Source: VRUE01 sp963701265
Lineage (GTDB): Bacteria > Actinomycetota > Thermoleophilia > Solirubrobacterales > 70-9
Length of the DNA stretch: 64,000 bases
Direction: 5' to 3'
Assembly (NCBI GenBank): GCA_963701265.1
Contig: OY969581.1
Span: 620,001-684,000 of the forward strand
Of this stretch, positions 58,691 to 64,000 are shown one piece after another (positions within the stretch are counted from its first letter, which is position 1; every line of letters begins with the position of its first letter). The notes below the pieces were generated by a model. It worked only from the letters and a program-made list of their open reading frames with translations. It ran no database searches and was not told where the DNA came from. The translations under genes were made by a program, and so were the position numbers.

Positions 58691-59923
58691 TCAGCTTTTT
58701 GGCGAGGCTTTCTCTGCGGCTCGTGTATCGGTTTTGGGGTAGCGACGAATGAGTTCAAGCAAGGCATGGGCCTGGCCAAAAACCTCATCGAAGGTCACTA
58801 CCTGTACATCCTTCTGGCCTCTGCGGAATAGCTCGAAAGACCTGCGCTTATCGTCGGTGTCTATCTGGCAGGTGTCACCGACGATGACAACAGAGAGCGG
58901 ATCGTATGGAAAGAACTCGGCACGGCCCTTTGTCAGAGTGTAGAAATTCTTTGTAAGGGTGTCCCGATGGGCTTGAGCTTGGGCCGCGGCTCCTGACAAC
59001 TCGGCTGACGGGGGAAATACACCTTCGCGATACTCGCCAGCCAAGAGCTTTGTGCTCGGAGTCTTGATCTCCACGATGGTTACGGATTGGGTGAGCGAAT
59101 TTTGCAATAGAAAGTCCGCAAGGCTGCCACCCGTGTTGGTGATTTCCTTGCCGCCAACATATGGCTGATCAGCAATCACTATTGCTGGTGCCGAAAAGAG
59201 TTGTGCGAGGACGAAATTATGTTCTGAAAGGGCCTCTTGCCAGAATGCCTCCGACTCATCTCTAGATGCAGCCTCCCAAAGGGCAATTGCCGCCTCTAGC
59301 TCTTGCACCCCGAACGTTCGATACCCCCGCCAAACAAGCTCCTCAAGGGATGTAACAAAGACGAGCATGCATCGCGCCAGCACCGCCCGCTGCATTGCGA
59401 TGAGCGCTTCCTCTGACTCTCCGTCCGCGAGCCGGCGTCTACACAGCTCGGCAAAAATCCCCAATCTCAGCGCCCAGAACTCCGGCGTTCGGTTGTCCTC
59501 TGCCCGATCTAGCGCTTTGTCTATACCCTCGCCGCTATCCAGGTCCAAATCAGCGAATAATTCGCTGGACTCGACTAGCTCGTCCGCCATCTCAATGTAT
59601 GCCTGCAGTGTGCCTGGAAGGTCATCGACGTTTTCTGCGGCACCAGCAAAGAGTTGCTGGTGAACCATCCAGGTGATCCCTGGCCGAAATAGGCGACCGT
59701 TTGATTTCGTAGGGTCGAGTGAGATTGACAAGAATCCCTCTGGAAGAACGAAGGAGTCGCCAGCTTGAGTTTCTAGGCCATCTGGGCCAGGAACCCCGAA
59801 CCTCTTCTTGCCGCATTGCTCACATACACGCTCCGTGTGTGGGCCTGCGGGTCGTCGAAGAAGAGCGGCACAGGTCTCGCAAGTCACTTGGTCGGGTGTC
59901 GGGGCGCTTGGCTGATCGGTCAC
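58691..59923 (-). CDS. Shedu-family (SduA, DUF4263) anti-phage nuclease
   Basis: The 410-residue protein has a Zn-ribbon (CETCAALLRRPAGPHTERVCEQCGKK) at its N-terminus and a helical middle. Its C-terminal domain has GGSLADFLLQNS, VTIVEIKTPSTKLLAGEYREGVFPPSAELSGAAAQAQAHRDTL. That D...EIK with the YR-GVF-ELSGA-Q pattern is the conserved DUF4263/Shedu PD-(D/E)XK-like site. Shedu is a known phage and plasmid defence nuclease. GTG 59923 is the likely start, since the frame upstream overlaps the divergent gene. Confidence 0.85.
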   Translation of the reverse strand: MTDQPSAPTPDQVTCETCAALLRRPAGPHTERVCEQCGKKRFGVPGPDGLETQAGDSFVLPEGFLSISLDPTKSNGRLFRPGITWMVHQQLFAGAAENVDDLPGTLQAYIEMADELVESSELFADLDLDSGEGIDKALDRAEDNRTPEFWALRLGIFAELCRRRLADGESEEALIAMQRAVLARCMLVFVTSLEELVWRGYRTFGVQELEAAIALWEAASRDESEAFWQEALSEHNFVLAQLFSAPAIVIADQPYVGGKEITNTGGSLADFLLQNSLTQSVTIVEIKTPSTKLLAGEYREGVFPPSAELSGAAAQAQAHRDTLTKNFYTLTKGRAEFFPYDPLSVVIVGDTCQIDTDDKRRSFELFRRGQKDVQVVTFDEVFGQAHALLELIRRYPKTDTRAAEKASPKS

Positions 59924-59971
59924 GACGAAGAGCGTAGCTGGCTCACATACCCGAGAAACGCTGCTCTTGGA

Positions 59972-60445
59972 ATGGATACCGAGACGACCCGATGCCTGTT
60001 TACTTATGCCAGTGCAGGCTTTGAGCTTGCCGGACTCGCGCTTGTTGTAAAGGAGATCTGGGACGCGAGGCAGCACGCAAGAGCGGTGCTCGGGGGTAAG
60101 TCCGGGGTAGATCTCCGATTGCGGGTCGGTCGAGAGCTTGCGGTTTCTTATGCCATCGAGTCGGATAAGGAGCCGACGGCGCTAGAGCGGCTCCAAAAGC
60201 TTGAAAAGATTCAGGCGGACCAAGCGCAGGAATTGTCGGCGTCGATTCGAGATCTCTCCGCCGCGGTCAAGGCCGAAATCGACCAAGTCCGAAACGAGGC
60301 ACTACAGGCTGCGGCTTCGCGGGATAGTGCGCTGCGCGACCTCATCGCGCTGCAAGAGGGCGGATCGATTGGGTGGCGAGCGGTTGGGGCAGTCTTCATC
60401 GCTATCGGGATCGCCCTAGCGGTTCCCGCGAATCTTCTGGGCTGA
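59972..60445 (+). CDS. Membrane-anchored coiled-coil protein
   Basis: The 157-residue protein has an N-terminal hydrophobic helix (FTYASAGFELAGLALVVKEI), a long coiled coil (ERLQKLEKIQADQAQELSASIRDLSAAVKAEIDQVRNEALQAAASRDS) and a C-terminal transmembrane hairpin end (RAVGAVFIAIGIALAVPANLLG). It diverges from the Shedu-like gene with a 48-bp spacer. Such two-TM coiled-coil proteins often accompany defence genes, but a link is inference. Confidence 0.65.
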   Translation: MDTETTRCLFTYASAGFELAGLALVVKEIWDARQHARAVLGGKSGVDLRLRVGRELAVSYAIESDKEPTALERLQKLEKIQADQAQELSASIRDLSAAVKAEIDQVRNEALQAAASRDSALRDLIALQEGGSIGWRAVGAVFIAIGIALAVPANLLG

Positions 60446-60500
60446 CAGGGCTGTCAGCGCTACAACGTCTCGGACTGTGGATGGTGGCTCTGGTGCTCCC

Positions 60501-60530
60501 GTGCCACCCTCTGTGCCACCCTGTGCCACC
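60501..60530 (+). promoter_or_regulatory. Candidate integrase arm sites, right end
   Basis: Three copies of GTGCCACC (60501-60508, 60513-60520, 60523-60530), the last two within CTGTGCCACC tandem units, lie about 95-120 bp inside the right attachment repeat. They match the two copies near the left end in sequence and orientation. Confidence 0.5.
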
Positions 60531-60622
60531 GTCACAACCGGATTAAGCCGGAGACAGCCGGACTCGGAAGCGGTCTCGCTGGGCCTCCGAAAACCGCTCT
60601 AACAAGCCGAATCTGAGGCTGT

Positions 60623-60682
60623 AAGCGGAGGGGGAGGGATTCGAACCCTCGAGACGCCGTTAGACGCCTGCCGGTTTTCAAG
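60623..60682. repeat. Right attachment repeat (attR) within tRNA-Ser
   Basis: This 60-bp segment, identical to 42988-43047, forms the 3' two-thirds of the intact tRNA-Ser gene. Integration therefore restored the tRNA at this end and left a truncated copy at the other. The distance between the repeats gives an element of about 17.6 kb. Confidence 0.95.
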
Positions 60683-60714
60683 ACCGGTGCATTCAACCGC
60701 TCTGCCACCCCTCC
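60626..60714 (-). tRNA. tRNA-Ser (anticodon TGA)
   Basis: Reading the minus strand, GGAGGGG at the 5' end pairs with CCCCTCC at the 3' end. The D-arm follows, then the anticodon stem CCGGT/ACCGG with loop CTTGAAA (anticodon TGA), a long variable arm as expected for serine, and the T-arm GGGTTCGAATCCC. The discriminator base is G and CCA is not encoded. Length about 89 nt. It serves as the integration site. Confidence 0.95.
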
Positions 60715-60772
60715 GGGGAGTAGGCGATCCGCTGATGCTAGACGCGACGGCCTATGACCGCGATCGCTCTAG

Positions 60773-61945
60773 ATGATTGTATTGTCTGCAATGCGTCGAT
60801 TGCTCATACTCGCCTCGGCGATGGTCTTCTTCGACGTCGTCTTCTTCTCGGCGATTGCGCCGCTGCTTCCTGACTACGTCTCCGATCTTGGGTTGAGCAA
60901 GGCGCAGGCTGGGGTGCTCTCAGCGGCCTACGCGGCCGGCACTCTTGTCTTCTCGCTGCCGGCGGGATTGGTCGCGGCTCGGTTCGGGCCGCGCCGCACG
61001 GTGATCTCCGGGCTGCTCCTGCTTGGCGTCGCCAGCGTCGCCTTCGGCTTTGCTCACAAGTTCCTCTTGCTCGACGTCGCCCGCTTCGCGCAGGGCGGGG
61101 CGGGTGCGCTGATCTGGTCGGGTGCATTGACCTGGCTGGTCAGCGTCTCTCCGCCCGAGAAGCGGGGCTCGGTCATCGGCACCGCGCTCGGAACAGCGGT
61201 TGCGGGTGCCTTGTTCGGACCAGCGCTCGGTGCCCTGGCGGCCACGGTGGGGACCGAGCAGGTCTTCAGCGGCGTGCTCCTGGTGGCCCTCGCCCTCGCC
61301 GCGTTCGCCGCCAGGCTGCCGGATGCCGAGGTATCCGAACACCAGGACCTGCGCGCGGTAGCGGAGACGATCTTCACGCGGCCGATCGTGCTCGCGACCG
61401 CCTTCGTTGCGATTCCATCGGTGATGTTCGGGGCGGTCGAGGTGCTGGTGCCGCTGCAGATCGCCGACCTCGGCGGCGGCCACGCCCTGATCGCCGCCGG
61501 CTTCATTGCCGGTGCGGCCCTGGAGGCGATCCTGGCGCCGCTCGCCGGCGGCTACTCCGATCGCGTCGGGCGGCGCACTCCGTTCATGGTCGGCCTCAGC
61601 ATCTGCGCGGTGGCGATGGCCGCGGTGGCGATCGGGGGGGCAATGGGTGTGGTGATGGCCGGGCTGATCCTCACCTCGCTCGGCGGCGGCATCTGCTTCA
61701 CGCCCGCCTTGACCATGCTCTCCGAGGTGGCCGAGTCGAGCAGCCTGCACCAGGGCTTCGCCGCGGGCCTCTCCAATATGGCCTGGGCGGCGGGCCAGGT
61801 CATAGGCGGCCTGGCCGGCGGTGGCGCCGCCAGCGTCGCCGGCAACGCGGCACCGAGCCTGGTCATCATCGCCCTCTTGGTGGGAACGGTCTTCTATGCG
61901 TTTCGCGCCCTCGCTCCACCGACGATCCGCGCAGTCGAGGGCTGA
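60773..61945 (+). CDS. Major facilitator superfamily transporter
   Basis: The 390-residue protein has about 12 transmembrane helices. It has the MFS motif A-like loop GLVAARFGPRRTVISG between helices 2 and 3 and its repeat GGYSDRVGRRTPFMVG in the second half. These fit drug/metabolite efflux members of the DHA1 type. Substrate unknown. It lies just beyond the tRNA, on the chromosomal side. Confidence 0.92.
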   Translation: MIVLSAMRRLLILASAMVFFDVVFFSAIAPLLPDYVSDLGLSKAQAGVLSAAYAAGTLVFSLPAGLVAARFGPRRTVISGLLLLGVASVAFGFAHKFLLLDVARFAQGGAGALIWSGALTWLVSVSPPEKRGSVIGTALGTAVAGALFGPALGALAATVGTEQVFSGVLLVALALAAFAARLPDAEVSEHQDLRAVAETIFTRPIVLATAFVAIPSVMFGAVEVLVPLQIADLGGGHALIAAGFIAGAALEAILAPLAGGYSDRVGRRTPFMVGLSICAVAMAAVAIGGAMGVVMAGLILTSLGGGICFTPALTMLSEVAESSSLHQGFAAGLSNMAWAAGQVIGGLAGGGAASVAGNAAPSLVIIALLVGTVFYAFRALAPPTIRAVEG

Positions 61946-61965
61946 CCGGGCTAGGCTCCCGCAGC

Positions 61966-63291
61966 ATGTCTTCTGGTACTAAGCAGGTACCGGCATCCGG
62001 TGCCTGGCGAAACTGGGCTGGCGACCAGGTCTGTGCTCCTTTCGAGCAGCTGCGCCCGGGAAGCCGTGAGGAGCTGGCCGAGATGATTGCCGCCGCTGCC
62101 GCGGCGGGGCGCAAGGTCAGCGTTGCCGGCAGCGGCCACTCCTTCACCGAGACGGCGATGACCGACGCGACGATGATCGATGCCGGTGCGCTGAGCGGCG
62201 TAATCGAGGCCGATCGCTCCTCCGGTCTGGTCAAGGTGGGGGCAGGGATGGTGCTCGCCGACCTCAACGAGCAGCTCCATGGGCTTGGGCTGGCGATGGA
62301 GAACCTCGGCGACATCGACCGCCAGACGATCGCCGGCGCGATCTCAACCGGGACCCACGGCACCGGCGCCAAGCTGCGCAACATCTCCTCGCAGGTGGTG
62401 GCGATGGAGCTGGTCCTCGCCGATGGCTCGGTGCGGGAGTTGACGGCAGAGAACGACCCCGACCTGCTGCGCGCCGCCCGCGTCAGCATCGGCGCCCTGG
62501 GGGCGATCAGCTCGATCACCCTGCGCTGCCTTCCCGCCTTCACCTTGCACCGGGTCGACAGCCCCGCCCCGCGTGAGGAGGTATTCGACAGCTTCCAGGA
62601 GCGCGCCGACGCGCACGAGCACTTCGAGCTCTTCACCTTTCCTTACGCCGACTCGGCGCTGGTGCTTGAACGCAACCGCACCGAGGGCCCACCCCGGCCG
62701 CGGGGCCGCGCCGCGGCTTTCCTCAACGACGTCGTGCTGGAGAACTGGGCCTTGGAGGCGATCTCGGCCGGCGGCAAGGCCTTCCCGCGCGCGATTCCCG
62801 CCTTCTCGCGGCTTGCCGCCCGCCTTGCATCCGGCAGCACCTCGACCGATCGCAGCGACCGGATCTTTGCCAACGAGCGGCGCGTGCGCTTCACCGAGAT
62901 GGAGTACGGGGTGCCCAGGGAGCATGGGCCCGAGGCCGCTCGCCGCGTGATCGATTGGATCCGCTCCAACCGCTACCCGGTCTTCTTCCCGATCGAGATG
63001 CGCGTCACCGCCGCCGACGACGCCCTGCTCAGCCCCTCGCACGAGCGCGACACCGCCTACATCGCCGTGCACCAGTACCGCGGGATGAAGTGGCGCCCGT
63101 ATTTCGAAGCGGTCGAGGCGATCATGAACGAGTACGGCGGCCGTCCCCACTGGGGCAAGCGCCACTTCCAGACCGCCGAGACCCTGTCCGAGCGCTACCC
63201 GCGCTGGGCTGATTTCCAGGCGGCGCGCGAGCAACTCGATCCCGGCCACGTCTTCACCAACGAGTACGCCGAGCGCGTCCTCGGCGCCTGA
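61966..63291 (+). CDS. D-arabinono-1,4-lactone oxidase-like FAD enzyme
   Basis: The 441-residue flavoprotein has the PCMH FAD-binding domain (VSVAGSGHSFTETAMTDATMID, ISTGTHGTGAKLRNISSQVV). Its C-terminal ALO domain has YRGMKWRPYFEAVEAIM, GRPHWGKRHFQTAETL and DPGHVFTNEYAERVLG. The HWGK motif is the active-site signature of aldonolactone oxidases. The histidine of a covalent flavin site (GSGHS) is present. It begins 20 bp after the MFS gene and may be co-transcribed with it. Confidence 0.94.
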   Translation: MSSGTKQVPASGAWRNWAGDQVCAPFEQLRPGSREELAEMIAAAAAAGRKVSVAGSGHSFTETAMTDATMIDAGALSGVIEADRSSGLVKVGAGMVLADLNEQLHGLGLAMENLGDIDRQTIAGAISTGTHGTGAKLRNISSQVVAMELVLADGSVRELTAENDPDLLRAARVSIGALGAISSITLRCLPAFTLHRVDSPAPREEVFDSFQERADAHEHFELFTFPYADSALVLERNRTEGPPRPRGRAAAFLNDVVLENWALEAISAGGKAFPRAIPAFSRLAARLASGSTSTDRSDRIFANERRVRFTEMEYGVPREHGPEAARRVIDWIRSNRYPVFFPIEMRVTAADDALLSPSHERDTAYIAVHQYRGMKWRPYFEAVEAIMNEYGGRPHWGKRHFQTAETLSERYPRWADFQAAREQLDPGHVFTNEYAERVLGA

Positions 63292-63304
63292 CCGCACACC
63301 CCGC

Positions 63305-64000
63305 CTAGAGGAAGGTCTTGCCCTCGCCGCGGTAGGTGGGGACGGCGTCGACTATCTCGCCGCCTTCGACCAGGTGCAGGGTGTCGAAGCGCTCGCAGAG
63401 CTCGCCCGCCTTGGCGTGGCGCATGTAGACGCGATCGCCGATTTGCAGGTCACGAGCGGGTGAGCCGCTGAGCGGCGTCTGGACCTCACCGGCTCCCTCC
63501 TCGGCGTCGAGCTCGAGCCCTGGCGGTAGCCAGGGGGAGGGGACGCGCGAGGGCTCGCCCGGGCCCGAGGCAAGGTAGCCGCCGCCGAGCGCGGTGGCGA
63601 CGCCGGGGTTGGGCTTGCGCACGATCGGCAGGGCGTAGCCGGCGGCCGGAGTGAGGCTGAAGCGGCTGTAGGCATCGAAGAGGGTGGGGGCGTAGAAGCC
63701 CGAGCCGGCGGCGATCTCGGTGACCGCGTCCTCGGCCCCGGTCAACTCGAGGCTGCCCGTGCCGCCACCGTTGACGATCGGCAGCTCGGCGAACTCGCGG
63801 ATCGCGGCGACGACGGCCGCCCGGCGCTCGGCCAGCTCGGCGGCGGAGCGGCGCTGCATTGCCCGGATCGCGGCGCCGCGCAGGCGCCGACCCGGGGGAC
63901 GGTCGCCAACGCCGGCGATCTGGCCCTCGTAGGACATCAGCGCTGCCAGCTCCAGCTGCGAGCGCCGCTCGATCTCACGCGCCAGCTCGACTGCCTGCGC
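63305..64000 (-). CDS. DSD1-like PLP amino acid aldolase/deaminase, partial
   Basis: The frame is open from its stop at 63305 to the right window edge, at least 231 residues, so the N-terminus is missing. It shows LMSYEGQIAGVGD, IVNGGGTGSLELT, GSGFYAPTLFDAY, and the metal-binding C-terminus QIGDRVYMRHAKAGELCERFDTLHLVEGGEIVDAVPTYRGEG. This is the amino acid deaminase/aldolase or D-threonine aldolase branch (fold III PLP barrel plus beta-domain). It converges with the lactone oxidase, and that gene pair is common in actinobacteria. Confidence 0.88.
   Translation of the reverse strand, partial: AQAVELAREIERRSQLELAALMSYEGQIAGVGDRPPGRRLRGAAIRAMQRRSAAELAERRAAVVAAIREFAELPIVNGGGTGSLELTGAEDAVTEIAAGSGFYAPTLFDAYSRFSLTPAAGYALPIVRKPNPGVATALGGGYLASGPGEPSRVPSPWLPPGLELDAEEGAGEVQTPLSGSPARDLQIGDRVYMRHAKAGELCERFDTLHLVEGGEIVDAVPTYRGEGKTFL

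Overview
The window is GC-rich (roughly 65-70 percent in most genes) and carries a typical actinobacterial gene set: GTG/TTG starts, many 1-4 bp stop/start overlaps, an Lhr helicase, CIRCE-controlled groESL, a D-arabinono-1,4-lactone oxidase next to a DSD1-like PLP gene, and secreted GH-like proteins. The overall flavour is Actinomycetota, most likely class Thermoleophilia (Solirubrobacterales). That placement is an inference from gene content, not from a marker gene.

Layout. (1) 1-1830 is a lower-GC patch with a gene cut by the left edge, an 18-codon micropeptide gene, a divergent winged-helix regulator and a wHTH remnant. (2) 1837-22316 is a surface-polysaccharide locus: GDP-fucose enzymes (gmd, fcl), FkbM methyltransferase, five family-2 glycosyltransferases, a Wzx-like flippase, a Wzy-like polymerase, the complete dTDP-rhamnose set rmlA-D-B-C, a WbaP-type initiating transferase, a WaaL-like ligase, and a secreted protein plus a secreted glycosidase-like protein. 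A VapBC pair sits inside it. (3) 22355-42976 is mostly chromosomal housekeeping: Lhr, a MazEF-like pair, a Crp/Fnr regulator, an RTX-repeat protein, ASCH and SRPBCC proteins, groES-groEL, a GH26-like secreted protein, an NAD-binding protein, ferredoxin, a second wHTH/micropeptide divergon, Mrp, a large secreted protein, cyclophilin, a K+ channel and an O-methyltransferase. (4) 42988-60682 is an integrated mobile island of about 17.6 kb. It is bounded by a perfect 60-bp direct repeat of the 3' part of tRNA-Ser(TGA). It carries a tyrosine integrase, excisionase-like and XRE regulators, a TrwC/MobF relaxase, HicAB, a three-gene ATPase / histidine-kinase-like / response-regulator-phosphotransferase operon, a ROK regulator, a membrane protein, a cupin, a Shedu-like defence nuclease and a divergent membrane coiled-coil gene. 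(5) 60626-64000 returns to the chromosome with the intact tRNA-Ser, an MFS transporter, the lactone oxidase and a DSD1-like gene cut by the right edge.

The most unusual material is as follows. Two unlinked divergons each pair a paralogous wHTH regulator with a tiny gene encoding an 18-19 residue peptide (pattern M-x-ISTV-...-VP-...-KHN) that has a strong ribosome site and a strong hairpin after its stop. The island carries an overlapping three-gene signalling/ATPase operon that looks like an undescribed defence module. A 26-bp-arm perfect palindrome is spliced in frame into lhr. A duplicated block of about 330 bp lies in front of both the excisionase-like gene and the relaxase.
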